Below are positions 34,101 through 42,738 of a DNA stretch of 54,888 bases, piece after piece (within the stretch, counting starts at the first letter, position 1; every line of letters starts with the position of its first letter). The stretch is from Tardiphaga sp. (GTDB lineage: Bacteria > Pseudomonadota > Alphaproteobacteria > Rhizobiales > Xanthobacteraceae): contig NZ_JAQGJT010000166.1 of the NCBI RefSeq assembly GCF_028290495.1, positions 1 through 54,888 of the forward strand, written 5' to 3'. A program made the position numbers and the translations under genes. The notes under the pieces are model-generated. The model made no database searches, was not told the DNA's origin, and saw only the letters and a program-made list of their open reading frames with translations.

Positions 34101-36440
34101 TCAGTTGGACGATGGAATCTTGTGGGGCCGCATTTGCGAAGATGCTGCGACTCTGACCGGGATTGATTTTGCCGCCGGCGTCTTGCTCTTCTCAGCGTAA
34201 TGCCACAGCGGCAGCAGCGGATTGCACTCAGGAAAATAGCCGGCGATGCAACCCGCGGGAATGTCGTATTCAACGATCTGGAGGCCGTCTACCTTACGCT
34301 CGACACCGTCGTCGACGGCAGTCGTCAAGCAGACGGCTTGGCCTTCCGCCAGACCGAAGCGAGCGATGTCATTGCTGTGCATCAGCACGACGTGACGGGA
34401 GCCGTAGATGCCGCGAAACCGGTCATCGTAACTGTAAACGGTCGTGTTGAACTGCCCATTGCTGCGCAGGGTAATAAGTTGAACCACGTCACGTTCATCC
34501 GGCGCCACATCGATGTCGGTTGACAGCGACGTGGGTACTATGAAATTGGCTTTGCCGGTTTCGGTGTTCCACTTGCGCTTGCGGGCATCGATCGGGCGGT
34601 GGAAGCCGCCAGGCTTCCAAAGACGGGCGTTGAAATCGTGAAAAATGTCGGGATAAGTCGCGGCGATGGCGTCTCGCACTTTGCTGTAGTCAGAAACCCA
34701 CTCATCCCAGGGAATGGTGCTGCGAGAAGGGGCAGCATGCTTTGCCAGTTCCGCAACGATCTTTGCTTCTGATAGCAAATGGGGGCTCGCCGGCTTCACC
34801 TGACCGCGCGATCCATGCATGCAGCCCGTGCTGTCTTCCATCGAGACGGCCTGCGGCCCACTTTCTTGCTGGTCGATCTCGATCCGCCCCAGACAGGGCA
34901 GAATGTATGATATCTCGCCATGCACCAGTGCGGTTCGATTGAGTTTAGTGAGGATCTGGACCGTCAGTCTAAGTTTGCGCCATGCCGGCTCCACCAGACG
35001 ATGTTCGGGTACGGCACGAACCAGATTTCCGCCGAGCAAAACGATCGCACGCACGCGGCCGTCGATGATCTTTTCGCAGGCCTCGACCGTGTTGAAGCCC
35101 TTATCCTTTGGCATCTCGATGCCGAACAATTGCTTGAGTTTGTCTGCCGGAACTTGCTCGGGCTTCTCCGTGATCCCGACGGTCCGCTGACCCTGCACGT
35201 TGGAATGGCCTCGAACCGGACAAATACCTGCGCCTGGTCGGCCTATGTTACCGCGCATCAAGGCCAGGTTGACCAAGGTCTGAATGGTTTCGACGCCCTT
35301 CTTGTGCTGGGTTAATCCCATGCCGTAGATGAACATGACCGACTTGGCGTGGGCATAAACGGCAGCGGTCGCTTCCAGCGCGCCGCGCGTTAGACCCGAG
35401 CGGCTTTCGATCTGGGTCCATTCGGTGGCCTTTGCCGCCGCCTTGAACGCCTCAAAGCCGTGCGTGTGCTCGGAAATGAATTCAGTATCCAGGACCGAGT
35501 TTTCCCCAGTGGGGGGTGCGTGTTCGTCAAGGTCGAGAAGAACCTTGGCGATGCCCATGATGGCCGCTGTATCCCCGCCAGCCTTGAGTTGATGGTATTG
35601 CGAACTGATCCGCGTCGCGGGCTCGATCAGCATTTCTCCCGGTGACTGAGGATTGACGAATTCCACCAGCCCCCGCTCGCGCAGGGGATTGAAGGTGATG
35701 ATCGGGACGCCCCGCTTCGCGGCTTCCTGCAACTCGTGCAGCATGCGCGGACTGGAGGTGCCGACATTCTGCCCGAAGAAGAGGATGCAGTCGGTGTGGC
35801 TGAAGTCATCCAGCGTGCAGGTGCCGACGGGGACACCTATGCTTTCGGGCAGTGCGACTGACGTGGTCTCGTGGCACATGTTCGAGCTGTCGGGCAAATT
35901 GTTGTTGCCGTAGGCGCGCGCAAATAGGCCATACATGAACGCCGTCTCCAGCGATGCCCGCCCTGACGTGTAGAACACCGCGCTTTCCGGATTAAGCGCA
36001 CGAAGCTCACGGCCGATCTCGTCAAACGCGGTTTCCCATTCCACCGGAACATATTTATCGGTCGCTCGATCCCAGCGCATCGGATGGGTCAGGCGGCCTG
36101 CCGCCTCAAGGTGGTGATCATCCCATTTTTCGAGGTCCGACACGGTTTTGTCGGCAAAAAAATCCGGTGTCACCCGCTTGCTCGTTATCTCCCATGTCGT
36201 TGCCTTGGCGCCGTTCTCGCAAAACTCGAAAACACGGGGGTCGGCCGGTTTCGCCCACGCGCAACTTACACACATAAACCCGTCGGTCTTGTTCTGCTTC
36301 AACAGCACGCGCGAACCACTAAAGGGGACGTGATCGCGCCCCAGGCTCTTTACCAGAGATTTGACCGAGCCCCATCCTCCGGCCGCATCTGTATTCGGCT
36401 TGACCTCAAGGTCGGGCCCTAACTTACGAGTTCTGGCCAT
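34101..36440 (-). CDS. Molybdopterin oxidoreductase, formate-dehydrogenase-like (YdeP/FdhF-type alpha subunit)
   Basis: A 779-residue molybdopterin-guanine-dinucleotide enzyme resembling the YdeP-type FdhF-like alpha subunits. Near the N-terminus MCVSCAWAKP and CENGAKA give a reduced cysteine set. SNMCHETTSVAL holds the likely Mo-coordinating Cys (no selenocysteine codon is involved). GGNLVRAVPE, RGHSNVQGQRT and the C-terminal MopB domain (VVQLITLRSNGQFNTTVYSY, RHVVLMHSND) follow. There is no twin-arginine signal, so it is cytosolic. ATG at 36440 overlaps the 3' end of fdhD by 22 nt and is chosen over the longer frame. No beta or gamma subunit is near, so the electron acceptor is unknown. The substrate may be formate but this is not proven for the YdeP group. 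Confidence 0.85.
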   Translation of the reverse strand: MARTRKLGPDLEVKPNTDAAGGWGSVKSLVKSLGRDHVPFSGSRVLLKQNKTDGFMCVSCAWAKPADPRVFEFCENGAKATTWEITSKRVTPDFFADKTVSDLEKWDDHHLEAAGRLTHPMRWDRATDKYVPVEWETAFDEIGRELRALNPESAVFYTSGRASLETAFMYGLFARAYGNNNLPDSSNMCHETTSVALPESIGVPVGTCTLDDFSHTDCILFFGQNVGTSSPRMLHELQEAAKRGVPIITFNPLRERGLVEFVNPQSPGEMLIEPATRISSQYHQLKAGGDTAAIMGIAKVLLDLDEHAPPTGENSVLDTEFISEHTHGFEAFKAAAKATEWTQIESRSGLTRGALEATAAVYAHAKSVMFIYGMGLTQHKKGVETIQTLVNLALMRGNIGRPGAGICPVRGHSNVQGQRTVGITEKPEQVPADKLKQLFGIEMPKDKGFNTVEACEKIIDGRVRAIVLLGGNLVRAVPEHRLVEPAWRKLRLTVQILTKLNRTALVHGEISYILPCLGRIEIDQQESGPQAVSMEDSTGCMHGSRGQVKPASPHLLSEAKIVAELAKHAAPSRSTIPWDEWVSDYSKVRDAIAATYPDIFHDFNARLWKPGGFHRPIDARKRKWNTETGKANFIVPTSLSTDIDVAPDERDVVQLITLRSNGQFNTTVYSYDDRFRGIYGSRHVVLMHSNDIARFGLAEGQAVCLTTAVDDGVERKVDGLQIVEYDIPAGCIAGYFPECNPLLPLWHYAEKSKTPAAKSIPVRVAASSQMRPHKIPSSN

Positions 36441-37276
36441 ACTTCCAGCTCCGGAATCTTGGGGGATGTGAACAACAGCGGCTCGCCGTCGCGCGACAGC
36501 GAGTAGAGCATCAACCCGGCAGCGCGTGCCAAACGGACGGCGTGCGCGGTGGGAGCGCCGACTGCCACAAGACTGGGGAAGCCAGCGGCAACTGCCTTTT
36601 GCACCATTTCGAACGAGCATCGGCTCGTGATCAGGCAAAAGCCCTGAGGAGGGCGGCTTCCGCTCCGAACCAGAGAGCCGATAAGCTTGTCCAAAGAATT
36701 GTGGCGGCCGACATCCTCTCGCACCGCACTGAATTCACCTCGCTGTGTCACCCAAGCCGATGCGTGGGCGCCCCTGGTCTGGCGACTGAGTGGCTGCCAT
36801 TGCCGGAGCTTGACCAATGTGGTGCGGATTAAATCGACGTCCAAAGGTTTGCAAGGTCCGACCCGCGTGGCTGGACGACGGATGTCGCTCAGATCCTCCA
36901 CGCCGCACAATCCGCAACTGGTATTGCCACGCAACTGGCGGATACGCCGGCCGGCCAGAAATCGATGCAGGTCGCCCGCATGGAGGGAGACGTCGATGGT
37001 AATGCCGTCGTCATGCCGCGAGATCGATGTCGCCCGAAGGCTGCCACAAGCGTCGATGATGCCTTCGGTCACCGAAAATCCGGTGGCGAAATCCTGGAGG
37101 TCTGCAGGCGATGCCATCATCACGCCGTGAGAAAACCCGTCGTATCGGAACGCAACCGGTGTTTCCTCTGCAACGCACACCTGGGCTTGCCTCGGGTCGC
37201 TGGACTCGCCTAGCGAGAGATAGACGACGGCTCCCCCGTCCTGGTTTTCAAGAGGCCAATGCATCGCGCCATCCAC
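36419..37276 (-). CDS. fdhD: FdhD sulfurtransferase for formate dehydrogenase maturation
   Basis: A 285-residue FdhD protein, which moves sulfur from cysteine desulfurase to the molybdenum cofactor before it enters formate dehydrogenase. NTSCGLCGVEDL carries the functional CxxC, and VREDVGRHNSLDKLIG plus ITSRCSFEMVQKAVAAGFP are family signatures. FAT-GFSVTEGIID and AEETPVAF also match. It overlaps the following oxidoreductase by 22 nt, so FdhD probably serves that enzyme. It diverges from the cytochrome oxidase operon across 163 bp. An upstream GGAAC (37318-37314) has spacing 16 to ACTT, a poor -10. Confidence 0.92.
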   Translation of the reverse strand: MDGAMHWPLENQDGGAVVYLSLGESSDPRQAQVCVAEETPVAFRYDGFSHGVMMASPADLQDFATGFSVTEGIIDACGSLRATSISRHDDGITIDVSLHAGDLHRFLAGRRIRQLRGNTSCGLCGVEDLSDIRRPATRVGPCKPLDVDLIRTTLVKLRQWQPLSRQTRGAHASAWVTQRGEFSAVREDVGRHNSLDKLIGSLVRSGSRPPQGFCLITSRCSFEMVQKAVAAGFPSLVAVGAPTAHAVRLARAAGLMLYSLSRDGEPLLFTSPKIPELEVWPELVS

Positions 37277-37439
37277 ATTGGTAAGGATTTCTAAAGTGTT
37301 GGCGAGAGCAATCGTTCCAAAACACCCGCGCCACCTACGCTCATCGATGACCCGGGCATTAACCCAGAAATGGTGAGGAACCTTGTGTCGAATGGAAGCT
37401 TATCGAGTGCGTTTCGGCGCCCTTTAATGACGTCTGACC

Positions 37440-38006
37440 ATGCGGACATTCCTGGCATTTTTGAGCATTGCATCGGTATCTGTCGCAGGGTGCCAGAGAG
37501 AGGAGCGCCAGCTGCGGCTTGACCCGCCGGTGGCGGCTGCGCTCGACAAGATCGCCTTGATGCCGAACGGCATCGGTGGCGCGCCCCCGGAAACCTACTT
37601 TGCGCTGGACAAGCCCTATGAGACCAACGCGTACAATTTGAGCGAGGGAAAACGGTTGTATTCGTGGTTCGGCTGCAAAACCTGTCATTCTGAAGGGCAG
37701 GGCGGCATTGGACCCGCTTTTCTCGACGGCTGGTGGAGTTACGGCCCAGAAATGGTCTCGATCTTTGCCTCAATCCGTGATGGCCGACCCCACGGCATGC
37801 CGGCTTTTCGCGAAAAGATGACTACTGAGCAGATTTGGCAACTCGCAGGCTACGTGCAAACCATCGGAGCTTATTCGGCGAAAACTGCCGCGCCCAGCCG
37901 TAACGACGAAAAGCAAACCCGGCCGGCAGAAAACCGCGCACCCGCCGCGATGCTGTTCGACCAGGGACCGACGCCGGTTCATCTGGACCAGGGCCCGACG
38001 CCATGA
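37440..38006 (+). CDS. c-type cytochrome lipoprotein, first gene of the oxidase operon
   Basis: A 188-residue monohaem cytochrome c. The N-terminus MRTFLAFLSIASVSVAGCQR is a lipoprotein signal with lipobox VAGC, so it should be tethered to the membrane in the periplasm. GCKTCHSEGQGGIGP is the haem-binding CxxCH, and GRPHGMPAF provides the axial Met. The C-terminal 40 residues are Pro/Gln/Ala-rich and contain a direct repeat (DQGPTP twice). Its stop overlaps the CoxII start by 4 nt. I infer that it delivers electrons to the oxidase. The upstream GGAAC at 37377-37381 has only a GCTT at -10. Confidence 0.85.
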   Translation: MRTFLAFLSIASVSVAGCQREERQLRLDPPVAAALDKIALMPNGIGGAPPETYFALDKPYETNAYNLSEGKRLYSWFGCKTCHSEGQGGIGPAFLDGWWSYGPEMVSIFASIRDGRPHGMPAFREKMTTEQIWQLAGYVQTIGAYSAKTAAPSRNDEKQTRPAENRAPAAMLFDQGPTPVHLDQGPTP

Positions 38007-39016
38007 TCCGAAAGCTGCAGGGACTAGCCCTGACATCGGCCGCTTTGCTGATGCTCTCAGGATGCACGGGTTGGCAGTCCGCGCTTGACGTACACGGCGC
38101 GGCGGCCATCAGCCTCAAGCAGCTGATCTTGTTGATCGTCGTGATCTGCTCGATTGTGTGGACGCTCGTCATGATCGCGCTGATCTTTGCGCTATGGCGC
38201 AAGCGCGACAGGCGTGAGCAGGCCTCCGGAATCGATCCTACTACCGAACCGCGATTGATGATGACGGTAGTTGCTGCGGTGATGGCAACCGTCGTCGTCA
38301 TAGGCGCTTTCACGATCCTGAGCTTCTTTACCACCCGGACTTTAAATGTCGCCGGCAAGGATGATCTCACGATCAAGGTGCGCGGCCTGCAATGGTGGTG
38401 GGACGTCGAGTACGTTGGCTCGATGCCGGACCAGCGATTCGAGACGGCGAATGAAATTCATATTCCCGTGGGTAAGAATGTGCGCCTGCAGCTTGAGGGC
38501 GTCGATGTCATTCATTCCTTCTGGGTGCCCAGCCTGGCGGGCAAACAGGATCTCATTCCAGGCCGTCCAAACGAATTGATTATCCGGGCCGAGCGCGCCG
38601 GCGTCTATCGCGGACAATGCGCGGAGTTCTGCGGCCTCCAGCACGCCCACATGGCGCTCTTCGTCATTGCCGAAGAACCCGAAGCTTTTGAGAAGTGGAC
38701 CCGTTTGCAGCGTCAGAACGCCGCCAATTCCTCGGGTCCGGAAGCCGACGCAGGCCAGCAAGCCTTCCTTGGGAAGCAATGCGCGGCTTGTCATACGATT
38801 CGTGGTACGGCGGCGACCGGCACGACCGGCCCCGATCTCACACATGTCGGCGGCCGAAAATACATCGCAGCCGGCCTCCTGGAAACCACCCGCGGTTCGC
38901 TGGCGGCCTGGATCGCCGATCCTCAGACGCTCAAGCCCGGCAACAATATGCCGATGGTGCCCCTTAATGCTGAAGAACTCAGATCCATTTCAGCATATCT
39001 GGCGGGCTTGAAATGA
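38003..39016 (+). CDS. coxB: Cytochrome c oxidase subunit II with fused cytochrome c domain
   Basis: A 337-residue caa3-type subunit II. After a lipoprotein-like signal (MLSGCTG) come two membrane helices (ILLIVVICSIVWTLVMIALI and VVAAVMATVVVIGAFTIL), then the cupredoxin domain with the CuA ligands: VIHSFWVP and CAEFCGLQHAHM (two Cys, Glu, His, Met). A C-terminal cytochrome c domain follows with QCAACHTIRG and the axial Met in NNMPMVPL. It accepts electrons in the periplasm and passes them to subunit I. The domain order matches CoxM of the alternative CoxMNOP oxidase described in Bradyrhizobium japonicum. Overlaps both neighbours by 4 nt. Confidence 0.93.
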   Translation: MIRKLQGLALTSAALLMLSGCTGWQSALDVHGAAAISLKQLILLIVVICSIVWTLVMIALIFALWRKRDRREQASGIDPTTEPRLMMTVVAAVMATVVVIGAFTILSFFTTRTLNVAGKDDLTIKVRGLQWWWDVEYVGSMPDQRFETANEIHIPVGKNVRLQLEGVDVIHSFWVPSLAGKQDLIPGRPNELIIRAERAGVYRGQCAEFCGLQHAHMALFVIAEEPEAFEKWTRLQRQNAANSSGPEADAGQQAFLGKQCAACHTIRGTAATGTTGPDLTHVGGRKYIAAGLLETTRGSLAAWIADPQTLKPGNNMPMVPLNAEELRSISAYLAGLK

Positions 39017-40926
39017 ACGAGGGCAGCACAAAGAGCGATCTTCGCGACCACGACCTCGACAGGCCGACCCTTGAGGCGGCGCTGGAGCAAACCTGGAAAA
39101 CGCCCTCCGGGTTGTGGGGCATGCTTGCGACGGTGGATCACAAGATCATTGGCCGCCGGTACATCTTCACGGCCTTTATATTCCTGGCCTTGGGCGGCGT
39201 GCTTTCGATCCTAATGCGGATCCAACTGGCGCAACCAGAAGCCAGGGTGCTCGGCCCGGATCGATACAACCAGATTTTCACGATGCATGGCGCGAACATG
39301 ATGTTCCTGTTCGCGGTGCCGGTCATGGAAGCAATGGCGGTGTATCTCGTGCCGCTCATGGTCGGCACTCGAAATATCGCATTCCCGCGCTTGAACGCAT
39401 TTTCATACTGGATGTTTCTGGCGGGCGGGACCCTGCTCTGGGTTGCCTTCGCGCTCGACATGGGACCGGATGTCGGCTGGTTCGCCTACGTTCCTCTTTC
39501 GGGCCCGCAATATGCGGCCGGAAAGCGGGCGGATATCTGGGCTCAGATGATCACGTTCACGGAGGTCTCGGCGCTTGCCGTCGCCGTGGAAATCGTTGTG
39601 ACGGTATTCAAACAGCGTGCGCCCGGCATGTCGCTCGACCGGATTCCTCTGTTTGTCTGGTCGATGCTGGTCACTTCCTTCATTATCATCATGGCCATGC
39701 CCGCGATCATGATCGCAAGTACCTGCCTCATTATGGACCGGCTGATTGGAACTCACTTCTTCAATCCTGCTGAGGGCGGCGACGTGTTGCTATGGCAGCA
39801 CCTGTTCTGGTTTTTCGGCCATCCCGAAGTTTATATTATTTTTCTGCCAGCCGTCGGCATGGTCTCGACCATGGTTGCGACCTTCGCACGGCGGCCTGTG
39901 TTCGGATATCTGGCGCTCGTCATGGCGCTGATCGCGACCGCAATACTGGCCTTCGGTCTGTGGGTTCACCACATGTTCGTCACCGGCCTGCCGCGGCTCG
40001 GCGAAAGCTTTTTCACCGCCTCCAGCATGGCAATCGCTGTCCCTGCCGGCATTCAGATTTTCTGCTGGCTGGCGACGCTATGGGACGGAAGGCCGGTGTT
40101 CAAAACGCCGCTTCTTTTCGTAATCGGCTTCATCGTTACTTTCGTCGTCGGCGGGTTAACGGGCGTGATGGTCGCCTCCGTGCCCTTCGACACCCAGGTG
40201 CACGATACTTATTTCGTCGTGGCTCACTTCCATTATGTGCTGATCGGCGGCGCGGTGTTCCCGTTGCTCGGCGCGGTCTATTACTGGTTTCCAAAAATGA
40301 CCGGCCGAATGATGAGCGAGCGCCTCGGCAAATGGGCGTTTTGGTTGATCGTTATCGGCTTTAATCTCACGTTCTTTCCAATGCACATTTTGGGCCTGCA
40401 GGGCATGCCTCGGCGCGTCTATACTTATCAGCCCGACATGCCCTGGTACGGCCTCAACATGTTCGTCAGCTTGAGCGCCATCATTCTGGTGGCGGGCTTC
40501 CTGGTGTTTTTCATCGATGCGATCCGTTCGGCGCGCAGGGGCCCGATTGCGCCAGACAATCCCTGGGATGCACCCACTCTGGAGTGGTCGACGGCCTCAC
40601 CGCCTCCCAGTTTTAATTTCGCCCGCATGCCTGTGGTCAGCGGGCCGAACCCCCTATGGGAGCAGCCTGAGATCATTGCAGTGGCCAGCGGCCTCAGGAC
40701 CGACCGACGCGAATTGGTGGTCACCACCCTGACAAAGGCCATCCCTCAAGCGCGAGAGGCTTCGCCGAGGAATTCGATCTGGCCGCTTTGGACCGCCGTC
40801 GCGACCTCAGTGATGCTGATTTGGTCGATCTTCACGCCATGGGCTGTGGTGTGGGGATCGATACCGGTAGCGATGGCGTTGATTGGATGGTTCTGGCCGA
40901 AAGGAACGCCGGAGGACGAGTCATGA
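39013..40926 (+). CDS. coxA: Cytochrome c oxidase subunit I, lacking D- and K-channel signature residues
   Basis: A 637-residue haem-copper oxidase subunit I with about 12 core helices. Metal ligands are all present: haem a His in FTMHGANMMF, CuB His in GHPEVY (His270, with Glu272 and cross-link Tyr274) and VHHMF, and haem a3/a His in AHFHYVL; PRRVYTY supplies the propionate arginines. The D-channel entrance, PDMAFPRMN in type A oxidases, reads RNIAFPRLN (Asn121 for Asp) and the channel Asn of GNYxMP is Val110. The K-channel lysine of PTGIKIF is Gln348 (PAGIQIF). The C-terminal 90 residues add two helices that resemble the first helices of subunit III. Fits CoxN of CoxMNOP; overlaps both neighbours by 4 nt. 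Confidence 0.93.
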   Translation: MNEGSTKSDLRDHDLDRPTLEAALEQTWKTPSGLWGMLATVDHKIIGRRYIFTAFIFLALGGVLSILMRIQLAQPEARVLGPDRYNQIFTMHGANMMFLFAVPVMEAMAVYLVPLMVGTRNIAFPRLNAFSYWMFLAGGTLLWVAFALDMGPDVGWFAYVPLSGPQYAAGKRADIWAQMITFTEVSALAVAVEIVVTVFKQRAPGMSLDRIPLFVWSMLVTSFIIIMAMPAIMIASTCLIMDRLIGTHFFNPAEGGDVLLWQHLFWFFGHPEVYIIFLPAVGMVSTMVATFARRPVFGYLALVMALIATAILAFGLWVHHMFVTGLPRLGESFFTASSMAIAVPAGIQIFCWLATLWDGRPVFKTPLLFVIGFIVTFVVGGLTGVMVASVPFDTQVHDTYFVVAHFHYVLIGGAVFPLLGAVYYWFPKMTGRMMSERLGKWAFWLIVIGFNLTFFPMHILGLQGMPRRVYTYQPDMPWYGLNMFVSLSAIILVAGFLVFFIDAIRSARRGPIAPDNPWDAPTLEWSTASPPPSFNFARMPVVSGPNPLWEQPEIIAVASGLRTDRRELVVTTLTKAIPQAREASPRNSIWPLWTAVATSVMLIWSIFTPWAVVWGSIPVAMALIGWFWPKGTPEDES

Positions 40927-41525
40927 AAGAGCGCGTCGTCGCCGATCTCTCGCGGTTACCATTACACGGCATGGGTTCCGCCAGCATGACCTGGTGGGGA
41001 ACGCTGGCATTCATGCTGATCGAGGGCACCGGTTTCGCCCTCGCGATCGCTGTTTACCTCTATTTGATGAGTTTGGCGGCGACCTGGCCCATCGATGCTC
41101 CACGCCCCGACCTGCTGCCCGGGACCATCGTGACCGTGCTGCTGCTGGCCAGCGTTGTGCCCAACTACCTCGTTGCACGCTGGGCCGAACAACAGAATCT
41201 TTCCAAGGTGAAAGCGGGCCTAGTAGTCATGTCGATCCTTGGGATCGCGCCGCTTATCGTCCGCATGTTCGAGTTCAAAGCGTTAAACGTCAGTTGGGAC
41301 AGCAATGCTTATGGCTCCATTGTCTGGACGTTGCTGGGACTCCACGCCACCCACATCATCACCGATCTGGTGGATACACTCGTTCTGGCCGCGCTGATGT
41401 TCACGCGCCACGGAAATAATCCGCGCCGTTTTGGCGACACGCAGGACAACGCGATGTACTGGAACTTCGTCGTGGTCGCGTGGCTGCCGATCTACTTCTG
41501 TATTTACTGGATTCCAAGGCTATGA
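40923..41525 (+). CDS. Cytochrome c oxidase subunit III, short form
   Basis: A 200-residue membrane protein with about five helices, matching the last five of the seven helices of canonical subunit III (WWGTLAFMLIEGTGFALAIA, TIVTVLLLASVVPNYL, LGLHATHIITDLVDTLVLAA, MYWNFVVVAWLPIYFCIYW). The two missing N-terminal helices appear to be the extra helices at the C-terminus of subunit I, as in caa3-type oxidases. HATHII corresponds to the conserved HxxH region. Subunit III stabilises the catalytic core. ATG at 40923 overlaps the CoxA stop by 4 nt; the longer frame from 40788 is antisense-free but unnecessary. Confidence 0.88.
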   Translation: MKERVVADLSRLPLHGMGSASMTWWGTLAFMLIEGTGFALAIAVYLYLMSLAATWPIDAPRPDLLPGTIVTVLLLASVVPNYLVARWAEQQNLSKVKAGLVVMSILGIAPLIVRMFEFKALNVSWDSNAYGSIVWTLLGLHATHIITDLVDTLVLAALMFTRHGNNPRRFGDTQDNAMYWNFVVVAWLPIYFCIYWIPRL

Positions 41526-41863
41526 ACTCGCGCAAAATTCAGAACACGCTGTCGATGCTCGCGGGCCTGTCGATCGCGCCCACGGTATGGGCTATCAATA
41601 TGCAGCTCGGTCAAATGTTGCCTTACATCGATTGCGCGCAACAGTCGCGGCTCTCAGCGATTTATTCATTTGCAGGAAGCGCCACGGCCCTTATCGCTGG
41701 CGGTTTCTCATGGAATTGGACCCGCCATGAGAAAAATACTTCATCCTTGACCGCGACCTACCGATTTATCGCGCGGCTTGGCGCGCTCTCAGCGCTGATT
41801 TTCGCCTTTGCGTTGGCGCTGCAGGGTATCGCCTCATTGGTGTTGAGTGGATGCGAACGGTAG
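41522..41863 (+). CDS. Small membrane protein of the oxidase operon
   Basis: A 113-residue protein with about three hydrophobic segments (LSMLAGLSIAPTVWAINMQL, IYSFAGSATALIAGGFSW, LGALSALIFAFALALQGIA). I do not recognise the family. It lies between subunit III and CtaG, starting 4 nt before the subunit III stop (ATGA) and ending 13 nt inside ctaG, so it is clearly co-translated with the oxidase genes. It may be a fourth subunit or an assembly protein; CoxO/CoxP-type small genes occupy a similar place in related operons. Confidence 0.75.
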   Translation: MNSRKIQNTLSMLAGLSIAPTVWAINMQLGQMLPYIDCAQQSRLSAIYSFAGSATALIAGGFSWNWTRHEKNTSSLTATYRFIARLGALSALIFAFALALQGIASLVLSGCER

Positions 41864-42738
41864 CTGTCACATTGTTTTTGATCGGGCTGCCGAGCCATGC
41901 CCACGCACATGGCACGGAGTCGCACGGCGCAACGGCGTCGTGGACATATGACCCCTGGGTCGTCATTCCTTTGCTGATTGCGGGCATACTTTACGCGCTC
42001 GGTTCGTCGGTGCTGGCGCGGCGAAGCGTAGTCGGTAGCAAGGTCCGGGGATGGCACTCCGTAGCATATATCGCGGGATGGCTTTCGCTTACATTGGCCC
42101 TCGTATCACCCTTGCATTGGTTAGGTGAGCATCTTTTCACCTTTCACATGATCGAGCATGAAATCGTGATGGCCATCTCGGCTCCGTTGCTGGTGATTTC
42201 CCGTCCAGTCGGCACGTTCCTTTGGTCACTGCCGCGGCGCCACCGGGTAGCGGTCGGCCGCTTGTTGCGACGCCGCGTGGTAACCGCAACTTGGCGATGG
42301 GTGAGCTCAGGCGGAAATGCGACATTGCTTCACGGCGTCGCGATTTGGGCCTGGCATGCGCCGTTACTGTTCGATGCCGCCGTCGTCAATGTCACCGCAC
42401 ATCGGCTGCAACATCTCAGCTTTTTACTAACCGCCTTATTGTTCTGGTGGTCTGTCCTGAGAAACAGCGAAAGCGGTGTCGCCGCGTGGCACCTCTTCAT
42501 CACGATGCTACATACCAGTGTCCTCGGTGCCCTGATGGCGCTTGCACCACGCGTGCTCTACGCGGCTCAGACCGCTACCGCGCTGGATTGGGGTTTGACA
42601 CCGCTCGAAGACCAGCAGCTTGCAGGGCTTATCATGTGGGTGCCCGCCGGGACGATTTACGCCGGTGCTACGCTTGCTTTCACCGCGATATGGGTCAGGC
42701 ATTCCAGCATCTCTCGGGAGAGCGGCGATGCGATCTAG
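41851..42738 (+). CDS. ctaG: CtaG-type cytochrome c oxidase assembly protein
   Basis: A 295-residue membrane protein with about seven helices, of the Bacillus CtaG (caa3 oxidase assembly) family, distinct from the Cox11-type CtaG. A His-rich start (HAHAHGTESHG) follows the signal. FHMIEHEIVMAISAPLLVIS, GVAIWAWHAPLLFDAAV, RLQHLSFLLTALLFWWSVL and PLEDQQLAGLIMWVPAG are the family's conserved His and Gln-Gln motifs, thought to handle copper during assembly. It overlaps the previous gene by 13 nt and the next by 11 nt. Confidence 0.88.
   Translation: MRTVAVTLFLIGLPSHAHAHGTESHGATASWTYDPWVVIPLLIAGILYALGSSVLARRSVVGSKVRGWHSVAYIAGWLSLTLALVSPLHWLGEHLFTFHMIEHEIVMAISAPLLVISRPVGTFLWSLPRRHRVAVGRLLRRRVVTATWRWVSSGGNATLLHGVAIWAWHAPLLFDAAVVNVTAHRLQHLSFLLTALLFWWSVLRNSESGVAAWHLFITMLHTSVLGALMALAPRVLYAAQTATALDWGLTPLEDQQLAGLIMWVPAGTIYAGATLAFTAIWVRHSSISRESGDAI

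Noticed and set aside
34101..36440. Selenocysteine-type formate dehydrogenase
   Set aside because: The gene has no internal TGA; the probable Mo ligand is a normal Cys codon in SNMCHE.
37410..37440. Possible RegR-like box in front of the oxidase operon (GCGCCCTTTAATGACG)
   Set aside because: The two half-sites are present in form, but the spacing differs by two bases from the Bradyrhizobium RegR consensus I know.
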